Shown one piece after another: positions 9,836-19,146 of a stretch of DNA of 64,000 bases. The stretch's first letter is position 1; the number at the start of each line of letters is the position of its first letter. A program made the translations under genes and the position numbers. Origin of the DNA: Diplonema papillatum (taxonomy: Eukaryota > Euglenozoa > Diplonemea > Diplonemida > Diplonemidae); NCBI GenBank assembly GCA_030068145.1, contig JAPJBO010000974.1, positions 18,704-82,703 of the forward strand. The letters are read 5' to 3'. A model generated the notes under the pieces. The model was not told the origin of the DNA, made no database searches, and saw only the letters and a list, made by a program, of their open reading frames with translations.

Positions 9836-10183
9836 CTAGCAGAACGTTGCGTAGCAAATGTGCACTTGCTTCGGCTTCTCGCCGCTGCGGAAGCTGCGCG
9901 CAAGATCGTACAACTCAGGGTACTCAACTGCAAGCTTCTGGCTATACTTTTGGTAGTATGTCGATGCCAAGCGAGAAAGTATACTCGCGACCGACGAGCC
10001 CTTCTGTGACTCGTGCAATTTGTCCAGGTACAGGACAAAGTCAGTTTTTGACGGCTTCCTCGTTTTGATTTTGGCAAACGTTGCGAACGCTTCCCACTCC
10101 GCCTCGTACACAGGTGCACTTTTTGCAGGCACCTTGGCGTTCTTCAGAATGTCATCTGCCTCGCGCTGGCGCTTCGACGGCAT
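9836..10183 (-). pseudogene. Tyrosine recombinase core-binding fragment, longer copy
   Basis: The 115-aa ORF from MPSKRQREADDIL has the same EAEWEAFATFAKIKTRKPSK segment as copy 1. It then extends through KYSQKLAVEYPELYDLARSF, which completes the helical domain in the manner of Crypton-type recombinases (Y..yp.L..ll). It stops before any catalytic residues. The 8137 and 10183 starts share flanking sequence (CAGTTGGCAGGATCAGAAA), so both units descend from one already truncated parent or were truncated at different points. Confidence 0.55.
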
Positions 10184-10977
10184 CGGGATTTTGATTTCTT
10201 CCTCTGTCCTTGGGCTGTTTTCACAGTTGGCAGGATCAGAAAGGATGAATTAGACTCAAAACGAGCTCAAAACACGCGATTTCACTCACCACAGGGAGAA
10301 AAAAAATTTTGCGAGGGGTCTCCCCTACAGATTTCTGCCTACGACCTTATTTTGCGCCGCCAGCTATTTTCAGTCGGAAAAATAAACGAATTTATTTCGC
10401 CGCCAGCTATTTTCAGTCGGAAAAATAAACGAATTTATTTCCCTAGGGACAATAAATTTCATTTATTTGTTTCGACTGAAAATAGCTGGCGGCGCAAAAT
10501 AAATTCCGAGATCGGAAAAAAATAAATTCGTTTATTTGTCCGGCCTGTGTAAACACAACGGAATCCTGTCAAAAAATAAACGAAATTTATCGTCACGCTC
10601 CGCAAGCCATTTCCATCAGAGGGAATTTATTTTTCCCAATAAAATTCTTTTTTCGTGGCTACAAGAGAATTAAAAAACATGTGGTGGCTGTAAGGGAATA
10701 AAAAACATTGACGTGGCTATAAGGGAATAAAATTCTTTTTTCGTGGCTATAAGGGAATAAAAAAAAATCGTGGTGGCTATAAGGGAATAAACCCAATTAT
10801 TTATCGGTAACAAAATAATTATTTATCGGTAACAAAATAATTACTTATCGGTAACAGTTTCCGATAAATAATTTCCCGACTTAAGTGTGTCCGATATGGG
10901 GTTTTCCGTTTTTTTTTTTTTACCGACCACACAGTGACACACTCATCAAACAGGCTCGGGTAGGGCAGACAAAGCGT

Positions 10978-12426
10978 ATGAGCAGAGAATTGTATGGCGG
11001 CGCCAGTCGGGCACCGCGGCCCGAAAGCAAGGAAAGCACCGTTGGCGACCGCTTCGCGGAGCTCACCGGGATGCTGGACGAGATGATCCGGCCGCCCCGG
11101 GCCAAGGGCGAGCCGGCGCAGAGGACGCCCGAGGACAAGCTGCTGGCCCTCGTCGACGGCGCGGCAACCCTCGCGCAGAAGGCGCTCGCCGCCGCCCTCG
11201 CCCCCGACGGCCCGTTCCGGACGAACCGCGAGCTCGAGCGCGGCCTCTCCGCCGCCGTCGCGGCCATCGACGCGGTCAATGCGACCCTCCGCGCGCAGCA
11301 GCAGCGGGGCGAAGACGCCGCCGCCGAGGAAGCCGCGCCGGCCGATTCCCCGGAGGGGGACGACGTTTCGAGCGACAGCGACGACTGCCTGCTGCGGCGC
11401 GGCGTGCTGTCGGACCCTTCGGTGACGCGCCGAAACACCGGGGCTTCCACCGGAAGTGAGGCGGGACTCGGTGGCAAGGAGGAGGGCGAAGCGCCGTCGG
11501 AGGGTACCAGCGGCAGGTCCGCGAAGCGGACTTCTTTTTCGACCGGATACGGCCGCAACGAGCTGTCGAGCTACGGCGACGACGACCTGTCCGACGCGTC
11601 GTCGGAAACTGGGGAGCCCGCGGCGAAGCCGTCGCCCGCGTGGACGAGCGACGAGAACGGCCGCGCGGGGCCCGGACAGACCTTCAGCGACATGGACGCG
11701 GACGTGCCGTCAGCGTGGGGTGGTGCGAGCGACGCCGCCGAGTCCTTCGCCAAGCAGCCACCCCTCTCCCCGCCGGCTCGCTGCCCCGCCGGGACATCCC
11801 CCCGGGCCCCCTCGCTGGCCCGTTCGCTGTCTTCGTCTACCGCCGGCACGTCGCGTTCGTTCATCCCCGTCCGCTCGTCGCAGCTGCCGCACTTCAGCCA
11901 ATCCGCGCATTTCGTCGACGTGAACAGCCGGTTTGGCGTGACCGACGCGTTCGAAAGCGGGATCCTCGGGAAAAACTCGATATCCGCCGAGGCGAAGGTG
12001 TCGGTGACCGTGAAAATCGGCGACGCGCCGCCGTCCGAAGCCGACCGCGCGAAGACCGCGCGGAAGCTGCGGAAGATGGCGGCCGTGCTGCCGCTGACCG
12101 CCGAGACGGTGGTCCTCAACGGGGAGCTGGCGAGGGAGGCGGAGTCGCCGCTGACGCCTGCCTCCGCCTTGTCGCCCGGCGCGTACGCGGCGGGGCGCCG
12201 CAGCGCGTTCGGGTCGTCGGTCAAGACCGACGGCGTCCGCCGGAAGCCGTTCGCCAAGAAGGCGGAAGTGCACCTGCTCCGCATGTTCAACCCGCGGACC
12301 AAACTGCAGCAGCAACAGCAGCAGCAGCTGCAGCAGCAGCAGCTGCAACAACAGCAGCAGCCGCCGGGCGCCGGCGGCATCAAGCCGCTGTACCCGCCCC
12401 GGCCGTCGGTTGAAATGCGCGCGTGA
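10978..12426 (+). CDS. Disordered protein with Gln-rich tail, unknown function
   Basis: 482 aa from ATG 10978. The frame is open a little further upstream, but that part is a T-run. An AG after the T-run (10906-10934) would suit a cis or trans splice acceptor. The protein is Ala/Ser/Pro/Glu-rich. An N-terminal region (residues 20-105) looks helical, with TVGDRFAELTGMLDEMI and SAAVAAIDAVNATLRAQQQR. A serine/acid-rich middle is likely unstructured. Around residues 330-400 there is an ordered-looking piece (AKVSVTVKIGD ... ARKLRKMAAVLPLTAETVVL). A Q/L tract occupies 443-461, then PPGAGGIKPLYPPRP. No known domain is recognised. GC at third positions is very high, unlike the flanks. Pieces of this gene recur at 12674-12733 and, inverted, at 43928-44085. 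Confidence 0.75.
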   Translation: MSRELYGGASRAPRPESKESTVGDRFAELTGMLDEMIRPPRAKGEPAQRTPEDKLLALVDGAATLAQKALAAALAPDGPFRTNRELERGLSAAVAAIDAVNATLRAQQQRGEDAAAEEAAPADSPEGDDVSSDSDDCLLRRGVLSDPSVTRRNTGASTGSEAGLGGKEEGEAPSEGTSGRSAKRTSFSTGYGRNELSSYGDDDLSDASSETGEPAAKPSPAWTSDENGRAGPGQTFSDMDADVPSAWGGASDAAESFAKQPPLSPPARCPAGTSPRAPSLARSLSSSTAGTSRSFIPVRSSQLPHFSQSAHFVDVNSRFGVTDAFESGILGKNSISAEAKVSVTVKIGDAPPSEADRAKTARKLRKMAAVLPLTAETVVLNGELAREAESPLTPASALSPGAYAAGRRSAFGSSVKTDGVRRKPFAKKAEVHLLRMFNPRTKLQQQQQQQLQQQQLQQQQQPPGAGGIKPLYPPRPSVEMRA

Positions 12427-12673
12427 CTCTCGTGCCCCGTGCGAAGCACGCCTCCCCAACAACACAAACACGCGTGTCAAATGGAAAACAACAGGTGATT
12501 CGCGCTTGTTATACGTCCTACCCACGTGTGTTCGTTTTTGAGATTGGAATGGATGCAAGATAAGTCTGCAGCTGGTGACGGAAGGTGCAGCAGTCAAACG
12601 GCATTCCATTTTCGCAGGGTGACGAGGAGTGCCCGTGTGTACCTACCCGGATAGGCTGCATTCGTTAGGAGAT

Positions 12674-12733
12674 GTGCTGCCGCGCTGACCGCCGAGACGG
12701 TGGTCCTCAACGCGGGCTGGCGAGGGAGGCGGC
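12674..12733 (+). repeat. Duplicated fragment of the 10978 gene
   Basis: About 60 bp repeats the gene's 12085-12143 (ACCGCCGAGACGGTGGTCCT) with small changes, 250 bp beyond its stop. It is a gene-fragment duplication, not an exon of anything visible. Confidence 0.75.
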
Positions 12734-13507
12734 GTTGTCAGCTGTCAACAGCACCTCGTGCGTTGCGAGATGGGGGGGATGGGGAGAGATGGTTCCAGCC
12801 ATCTAGGGAAAATAAAGAAAATGAAGAAGAAAATCATGCGAAGGAGGATAGAGAGGTCTTTTTTCACATTTTCGGAAAATTAGAATATGAAGACGAAATC
12901 TGGAATTTGGCCCTTGGGTGGGCTGAAGAACCCGCACGCCATGCGACACTCCACTGCCAGTTGTTGCCCGGTCTCCACTTCACCGCAGATCGTCAGAGAC
13001 CCGGGTACGGCTGAGGAGTTAGCCTTCTAGTGTATGATCCTGGGAGCCAGCACTTGAGCCTCCCTGATAGGGATTGAGGTGCTGCTGGGACACTATACAA
13101 CTATCGATTGCGACCCCACTGCGGTCGAACACACCTTTAGCAAGAAAAGAACCCGCTCGGATCCTCTGCTCTTGTTTAGTTCTCAACCACCAGGAGGCAG
13201 AGGTCTGAAGTTTAGCTGGCCCGGGCTTGTGCGAAAGCCACGCCAGGTCTCGAAACAGAGGGTTTCCGAAACCAGCTGGCGTCCCATACCCGCAAGGCGG
13301 GAAAGCGCCTACCAGAAAGGTGGTGTCGCACTTGCTTTCTCTCCTCCAGCACCGAGCTCCAGCTTCCGAGGCTGGAATTCACGCGCACCTGTATGCGACA
13401 AGTGATCGCCAGCCAGGGAAGCGACGTTCTTGTTGTGGGGCAGTCATGAAAGAGTTGTCACATGACCTGTGGCGGTCGCGAGTCGGAAGTAGTCAAGTGC
13501 AGTAGCC
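12734..13507. other. No gene seen
   Basis: Open frames here are short and show no conserved-looking sequence. The stretch 13190-13500 precedes the 28S-like fragment and might be further, unrecognisable rDNA. Confidence 0.4.
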
Positions 13508-13625
13508 GGTCCGTATCTCCTGGAACAGCGTGGAATTGCTGGCCGCTGTTGATCACGGTGCGCGGATCATCAGGTCCAAGCCTATTCCCTGAAGCTGCAT
13601 AGAATTGCCCCGGAGCTGTCTTGGA
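13508..13625. repeat. Dispersed repeat R1, copy 1
   Basis: ATCTCCTGGAAC...GAATTGC...GCCGCTGTT...ATCACGG, then CAGGTCC and GCTGCAT, shared with 16245-16385 and 27715-27875. On the - strand the copies translate to similar PGNxMQ.LGIG.DL.DR-like strings, but reading frames break between copies. Confidence 0.6.
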
Positions 13626-13629
13626 CGAT

Positions 13630-13907
13630 CTATCACGCCTTAGAGGGATACCTGCCGATTAGCTCAGCATTCCCAAACTGAGCGACTCGTGCTAGCAAGG
13701 AGTTAACCTACATGGCTCGTCGAGGAAATACGGGACTCTCACCCCCATTCCAGGAGACTTACCTCGACGCCAGTTGTGTCCCCTAGCAGCTTGCGCCACA
13801 TTCCGGATCTCCGTAGAACACCGGTTCAGGCTTGGGCTCTGCCCTGATCACTCGCCGTTACTAGGAGCACCGCGGTTGCTTTCTTTTCCTGCGCTGAGTG
13901 ATATGCG
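13630..13907 (-). rRNA. 28S rRNA 5'-region fragment (copy 1)
   Basis: Read on the - strand: GCATATCACTCAGCGCAGGA, CTAGTAACGGCGAGTGA, AGAGCCCAAGCCTGAACC, then GAGAGTCCCGTATTTCCTCG and TTTGGGAATGC followed by CTCTAAGG. These are the conserved landmarks of the first 250-300 nt of eukaryotic LSU rRNA in the right order. It stops before the D2 region, and repeat R1 follows. It is about 90% like the copy at 35545-35795 but extends further 3'. It is most likely an isolated rDNA fragment; an organism with a fragmented LSU could use such pieces, but nothing here shows that. Confidence 0.8.
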
Positions 13908-14766
13908 ACGGTCTGACCAGGAGGGATGGACCGGCAAGTACACTGCACAGCCCTCATCCGCTGACCGTGCCGTGGTCGTCCACTTGTACCGGACCAGCAC
14001 CAATAACAACGACCCCCACTCTCTCTCTTTCTCTCTCGGGAAAGGTCAACGCGGTAGCAGTGACCCACACCCTTTGACTTGTTTTGATGTGTTTTCTCTC
14101 TCTCTCTCTCTTTCTAGACTGCTTCTCTTGGCTTCTGATCTGACGACAACGAACTGAATGCATTCTTCAAAACCCTACTGGGACGCTTGTGTGTGCATCG
14201 ATCGTCGCCCGAAGGCTCCAGCACTTGTTTTCACTTTTTCCTTCTTGTTCGCCAGTGCCCTTTGTTGGGAGCACTCTCATTCTTTGGAAGTGACGTGCAC
14301 ACCATCACAGAAGTCCCTCCTCCTGCCATCATGCGGCACCACCCCCCTTACCGTCTTTCTCCCGACACCGCGCATAAACAACCTCAGCGCGGGTTTACTC
14401 TGAGTCGAAACAAAGTCGATACAACTACAAAGAACACGTGTGTGCGTCGCAAGCAAAACGTCGCAGTTAGGTCGTCCTTTTCTTTCTTTCTTTCGTTTTT
14501 TCAGAATAACACGAAAAGCCTCTCCGTTTTCACATTTCTTTCTCTGACCCCCCCCCCCCCCCCCCCCCGGGGGCGAGAAGAACCGCCTTTGGCAACAAAG
14601 ATCTCTCAAGCGAGCTTTCGCGCTACGCATTTCTTTTGTGTGCGTCTCGGTTGCATCCTCTTCAACTCCACCGTGCATCACCCTGTGGGTTTCTCCTACT
14701 ACCCGGCGGGTACTCGTATAGCATGCAACAAAACTCAGATGGTGTGATCCGCATGCCGGCTGGTTA
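13908..14766. other. No gene seen; TC and poly-C microsatellites
   Basis: TCTC runs at 14015-14035 and 14095-14113 and a C-run of about 18 at 14551-14568. The long frames spanning these are chance products. Confidence 0.45.
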
Positions 14767-14953
14767 CCTACCCCCCGTGTTAGTGTCGCCTACCTAAAGG
14801 CACCTTTTCCTGAAAGGTGACACTAACACGGGAAGCCGTCGGTGAGGATGAGACATTCTTCATGCAAATACAGAGAACCCTATTGAGAACCGTCTTCCCG
14901 TGTTAGTGTCGACAAGGGCTAAACGGAGGCGGCACTAACACGGGGGGGGTAGG
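14767..14953. mobile_element. 187-bp MITE with CCTACCCCC TIRs and TA duplication
   Basis: The ends CCTACCCCCCGTGTTAGTGT and the inverted ACACTAACACGGGGGGGGTAGG are flanked by TA (14765-14766, 14954-14955). Each end is itself a small palindrome (CCGTGTTAGTGTCG...GACACTAACACGG). It shares terminal bases and target with the pogo-like element at 44-1486, so it is probably mobilised by that transposase family. Confidence 0.8.
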
Positions 14954-15160
14954 TAGTAAGAAAGGTGTCATGCCCGGAGCTCGACTGGGTTCGGGCTTGG
15001 TTGGGGCCATTTTCACTGTAGCAACCCCGCGGCTCCTAAGGCGGACCTAAGGGGGAGTCAGCGATTCTTTTTTATTTGCCAAACATGAAATGTTGGAGGA
15101 AATGAGAAGCTCGTCGCCACGAAATGTAGCGTGAGCCTGATTCCAGCTATATACAGTATA

Positions 15161-15384
15161 TTTTTTTTGTATAAGCAACTGCTTTGTAGGAAATACTTGA
15201 GGAGACTGCAGTTGCGAAATCTCAAAGGAGGTAAATGTGCTGCAGCCCACACGAAACACAGGTAAATCTGGGTTTAGTGGCGGGCGTAAGCGTTCAACAA
15301 AAAAGACCCACTTTGTAGTAGTATTGTTTTCTCCCCGTCTAGCCTCCTTCGAAATGAGCACAAGGCAGTCCCTCGAGTTTTTTA
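15161..15384 (-). mobile_element. SINE-like repeat, subfamily A
   Basis: The about 225-bp unit, read on the - strand, starts near AAACTCGAGGGACTGCCTTG and ends GTGCTTATAC followed by an A-run. Other copies: 20607-20850, 30012-30152 (internal deletion), 33914-34134, 36066-36297, 43299-43433, 43517-43725 and 50301-50518. An A-tail and fixed ends without coding capacity suggest a retroposed non-autonomous element. I cannot identify pol III A/B boxes with confidence. Confidence 0.65.
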
Positions 15385-15854
15385 TTAGTCGTATAAGATC
15401 GAAGATCTTAGAAGATTAATACTATTCCGACGAGAACTAACACTTGTACAAAGGTTATTACCCCGTCGCTCTCGAGAAGAACACCGTAATTTTACCCCTC
15501 GCTTGAAGAAGTTCGTGGCATACACACGAGAATCTCTGCATGACCTTTCTACGTTTGTTACGCACCATCAATCTGACATCACGCAGCAGCAAGGACGAGA
15601 GCAGCGAGTACGGAGCAGCGAGACGGGCGAGGAGGAGAGTATTCACCAGCCTGTCCGCATGCGCCCCCAGAGCGACGCAAACCCGGTGAGAATCCGTCAC
15701 ATACCCGGCAAGACGGGACATGAACCTGATCACACCACCAGATGCTGCGCACGTGAACATCGAACAGCGAGAAGGTCGTAAACATTTTGAAAAAGCCCCG
15801 GGGTTTGAAGCTAACTTTATTTATTTTTCTAAAACGTCGTCGAAATGAGCGATC

Positions 15855-16142
15855 CCCCCGGCACCCCCCCCCTTTTGAAGTAAACAGATATAAATAACCT
15901 GGCCTCAGTGGTGCAAGCACCACGCGCTCTTCAAACCCAAGAAACATTCCCCCCCCCCCCCCCCCCCTTTTGAAGTAAACAGAAGCAAACACCCTTCAGG
16001 TCGCGACCGTTTCCTGAACAATCCTTCACTAAATCCGCGGTTAAATAACCTGGCCTCAGTGGTGCAAGCACCACGCGCTCTTCAAACCCAAGAAACTTTT
16101 TCCCCCCTTTTGAAGTAAACAGAAGCAAACACCCTTCAGGTC
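15855..16142 (-). repeat. Duplicated repeat with tRNA-Ala-like segment
   Basis: Two copies of TTTTGAAGTAAACAGA...GGCCTCAGTGGTGCAAGC...GCTCTTCAAACCC. On the - strand GAGCGCGTGGTGCTTGCACC followed by ACTGAGGCC resembles the D-stem to anticodon arm of tRNA-Ala (loop CTTGCAC), but the T arm is degenerate. It is possibly the head of a tRNA-derived SINE. A C-run lies at 15949-15967. Confidence 0.4.
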
Positions 16143-16244
16143 ATCCGCCTTATGCTTACCGCGCCGCTCTGCGCCTTTTCCCAGGCACTTGGCCAGCAGG
16201 GGAGTTGTCTTATGGGGCAGGGCGAAACCGGTGCCAAAGCCGGT

Positions 16245-16385
16245 CCGTCCCTATCTCCTGGAACTGCATCGAATTGCCTGCCGCTGTTTATCACAGGAAT
16301 CACACGGTCTATCAGGTCCATCCCTATCCCCAAGGGCTGCATATAATTGCCAGGAACTGTAATATTCGGTCTGTCACGGTCAACA
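16245..16385. repeat. Dispersed repeat R1, copy 2
   Basis: The best preserved copy (TATCTCCTGGAACTGCATCG ... CACGGTCTATCAGGTCC). A further CACGGTCTATCAGGAGG piece occurs at 16463-16480, after a 75-bp spacer. Confidence 0.6.
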
Positions 16386-16488
16386 AGAGACAACCGCGAC
16401 GCCGGCGATGCACATTATCGCCACAGATTCTTTGCATTCTAATCCAAACCAATTCGAACTATCACGGTCTATCAGGAGGGGTTGACAC

Positions 16489-16775
16489 AACGTTCCCACA
16501 ACGTGGTCAGAATGGCCGCAACATTTATCCACATTATACATTGTTACCATTGCGGCGAGAATCTTTTCCCTCATTGACCCAGGGAAATTGGGGTCCTTCG
16601 TCGCATGATACGCGGGAAAAAGTTCGTGTCGACGGAATTGATTTTAACCCCGGCATTGAGTATTGCCCATTTTTTCAATGGGCCACAAAGGAAAAATATT
16701 CTCACCCACAATAGGCCACAAAACGTATTGTGGGTAAATGCTGTGGCTATTCTGACCACATTGAGGGAAACCGTG
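16489..16775. mobile_element. MITE with about 48-bp imperfect TIRs
   Basis: Left ACGTGGTCAGAATGGCCGCA followed by ACATTTATCCACA is inverted at the right end (TGTGGGTAAATGCTGTGGCT then ATTCTGACCACATT). The arms are about 80% identical as reverse complements. The interior has a second small inversion (CCCATTTTTTCAATGGG). No coding capacity. Confidence 0.7.
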
Positions 16776-17004
16776 GGTGCGCAGTATCTGACCGGACCGG
16801 CTTGCCGGTGCTCGTCTCTCCCTTTCAGAGTTGTGGTCGTGTCTTGCCATCTCTTGTCGCTGCGCTAGCACCCGGCGTTGTGGCAATGCACGCTGCAGCC
16901 GTCGGGTGGTATCGACGAGGTTGGGCTCGCCTCCCGGTGCGGCAGGCGTTTCCTGTAGGCTATGTAGGTAGTATGTGCACTCACCGTCCTCGGGGTGCTG
17001 CTGA

Positions 17005-17645
17005 TGCACCGCTGCATGCCTACGCAGTGTGGTATCTACATACCACCGTATATACTCTATAGCCCCTAGAGGGTGCTATGCGTGTGGGGTGGTATCCTAC
17101 GGGGTAGATACCTCCTCACTTGTGCTCGCAAGCACCACTGCATGCCTACGCAGTATGTGGTATCTACATACCACCGTATACTCTATAGCCCCTAGAGGGT
17201 GCTATGCATGTGGGGTGGTATTCTACAGGGTAGATACCCCCTCCTCACTTATGCTCGCAAGCACCGCTGCATGCCTACGCAGTATGTGGTATCTACATAC
17301 CACCGTATATACTCTATAGCCCCTAGAGGGTGCTATGCGTGTGGGGTGGTATCCTACGGGGTAGATACCTCCTCACTTGTGCTCGCAAGCACCACTGCAT
17401 GCCTACGCAGTATGTGGTATCTACATACCACCGTATACTCTATAGCCCCTAGAGGGTGCTATGCATGTGGGGTGGTATTCTACAGGGTAGATACCCCCTC
17501 CTCACTTATGCTCGCAAGCACCGCTGCATGCCTACGCAGTATGTGGTATCTACATACCACCGTATATACTCTATAGCCCCTAGAGGGTGCTATGCATGTG
17601 GTATTCTACGGGGTAGATACCCCCTCCTCACTTGTGCTCGCAAAA
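17005..17645. repeat. Satellite, about 128-bp monomer in alternating dimer, five units
   Basis: Monomers begin near GGTATCTACATACCACCG and contain three self-complementary pieces: GGTATCTACATACC, CCCCTAGAGGG and GTGCTCGCAAGCAC. Successive monomers alternate between two variants (CCTCCTCACTTGTG and CCCCCTCCTCACTTATG), so the true period is 257 bp. The first unit has TGCTGATGCACC in place of the TGCTCGCAAGCACC hairpin. Frames through it are open by periodicity only. Confidence 0.9.
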
Positions 17646-18514
17646 GGGGAGGGTCGCTGCTGCCAGATCCACCCCGGCCCGATCGCCCTCCCCGTCTAAA
17701 CATTAAACTAAGGTTTCCCCCCGCGCTTTTATACGAAAAAAGAAAACGAAAAGAAGTATACCGTCGACCGCACAAAAAGATTTCTTGCTACACGTTAATT
17801 GTAGCACCCCCACCCGTATTGCAATACGATGTATTTACAGATATTCAACCTGCGCAAACCATAAGCAGCGCAAATTCACGAAAAGAGACGGTCATACGGT
17901 ACCAAGAAGACAGACAGTCACCTACTGCGGCACCATACTGAGGAGGGCCTACCGTAACAATGGCCGAAACCACCAATGACCAACAACCAAGGTACCCACC
18001 GATCCTCTTACCTCGTGTAACCACCACTCTTACGACACTCAGATCACAAAGGATATCTTCCCATTACGACGAAGGTCATCCGGAGACTTTAAACCCCCGG
18101 AGTTTCAAGCGAAACTTTAAAAGCACTCTCAACATATCGGAGTTTCTGCGGCACAACGACCATCAACTCGAGTACGGAAGAACCCTCCAACATCTATCAA
18201 ATACTAACTGACTTTTCCATATGCGACCGAGAAGCAATGAGAAGTGTGTGTCTACGGGTAAATGAACAAGAGCCTGGTGACAAAAGCATCAGAATGGGCC
18301 ACTGGCTGAATTTCTATCTGCAGAAGGGAGTATACTGATCGGTGGGGAGTTCCGGAGATGAATAAGTTGTTGAAAGCAGAAAAATTATAGGGGCCCACAA
18401 GGGAAAACAAGCAAAGCGAAATAAACAAAGTCGCCAGGCATCAGAACGACGTACTTCGTCAACCGCACAGAAAAAAACGAGATACCACAAAGAAACCGAA
18501 ACAGTCTAAAAACT
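17646..18514. other. No gene seen
   Basis: Contains one CCCCCGGAGTTTCAAGCGAA motif (18097) that recurs with variation at 21424, 30738 and 40765. No credible ORF. Confidence 0.4.
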
Positions 18515-18605
18515 CGCCCGCAGCACCCCGGCGGAGAAACCCTGCCAGGAAGTGCCGCCTTCGGGTGGAAGCAGTTGCGACACTTGCTTGCCGTTAAGGG
18601 GGAAG
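18515..18605 (+). ncRNA. Small structured repeat, diverged copy
   Basis: GGCGGAGAAACCCTGCC then GCCGCC-TTCG-GGTGG aligns with the 6031 copy (GGCAGAGAAACCTTGCC, CTGCC-TTCG-GGTAG). The tetraloop stem is kept while the stem bases change. Confidence 0.4.
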
Positions 18606-18921
18606 CAATTCTAAGCGTTCAACGCAAACATTTGGCATATCTCCCTCTCTCTCTCTCTCGCTTGTCCGTTCAGTTTTACGGTAATCAAATCAAGTGAGCA
18701 TCGCCAGTCGAATTCTCTCAGTCGCGGTATCCGTGACTTTATTTAGTAAACAAAAAATCAAAAAAAAGCGGGGGAAAATTGGGGGGAAGAAAGAGAAAAC
18801 AGAACACGAATCATCAATTCAATAAAGTTTTGAGTGACACATTTCTGTCGTCATCAGGCAGCGCTTCCGCGACCCCGAACGAAAACTACGGCGGGTTTTC
18901 AGGGGATTAGCTTCTATATCA

Positions 18922-19146
18922 TGCAGGGTCAAAACCTTGTGTCTTTTTGTTCTTCGCTTACACCACCGTGTGTTGCTTTCTCACTCAGGACTTTGACCTG
19001 TTGTGTTTGTGTGATTTGTCGTGTAGGGGTAGACCCGCATGACCTCACGTCCGTTCAACACGTGGTTCGGTAGTTACAGCACTTGGGATCCCTTCTGTTC
19101 TTTGTCGGGCAGCATCGTCGAGCATTTCCTTTCAAGCTGGCGCTTA
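18922..19146 (-). mobile_element. SINE-like repeat, subfamily B
   Basis: The - strand reads TTACATAAGCGCCAGCTTGA ... GAACGGACGTGAGGTCATGC. It is related to subfamily A at the TATAAGC...GAAATGCTCGA end. Other copies: 23655-23905, 29727-30016, 56155-56410 (split). It is joined here to an ATGCAGGGTCAAAACCTTGT segment that also occurs at 300-320 and, inverted, 19290-19320. Confidence 0.6.

Larger units (their letters stand above)
9564..10645. mobile_element. Palindrome + tyrosine-recombinase unit, copy 2
   Basis: It has the same ends and order as 7560-8475 and is inserted in the 30-bp array between ...AAGGGAAT and AAAATTC..., so removing it rebuilds an array unit. It has a second long inverted repeat near the right end: GCCGCCAGCTATTTTCAGTC twice (10350-10440), then its complement (10471-10495). 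Confidence 0.7.
8490..10795. mobile_element. Element with inverted 30-bp arrays (TATAGCCAC)
   Basis: The left array (about 8510-8825) repeats CCCTTATAGCCACGGAAAAA plus GAATTTTATT with a 30-bp period. The right array has the reverse complement (9495-9562, resuming at 10645-10795 after the insertion of copy 2). The repeat is related to the GTGGCTATAAG unit at 1-1830, so the two elements share a lineage. The interior 8830-9480 has no convincing ORF. Confidence 0.65.
6155..10875. mobile_element. Nested elements with TTATCGGTAACA subterminal arrays
   Basis: Tandem units of about 18-22 bp run as GTTACCGATAAATAATTT at 6155-6223 and in the opposite orientation as AAATTATTTATCGGTAAC at 7500-7559, 8478-8500 and 10795-10875. 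This is the pattern of a TIR element with repetitive subterminal arrays that later took insertions: the recombinase units at 7560 and 9564 and the 30-bp-array element at 8490. Which right-hand array is the original partner of 6155 cannot be settled by eye. Confidence 0.55.

Noticed and set aside
11571-12609. Long - strand frames opposite the 10978 gene
   Set aside because: Shadows in high-GC coding DNA; no domain-like content.
16136-16393. Minus-strand PGNYMQPLGIGMDLIDR protein in repeat R1
   Set aside because: Frames break in the other two copies and substitutions show no codon-position bias by eye; kept as a repeat only.
17029-17941. Long + strand frames with repeated YHRIYSIAPRGCYACG-like text
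   Set aside because: They follow from a satellite period that keeps frame; no start or codon bias independent of the repeat.
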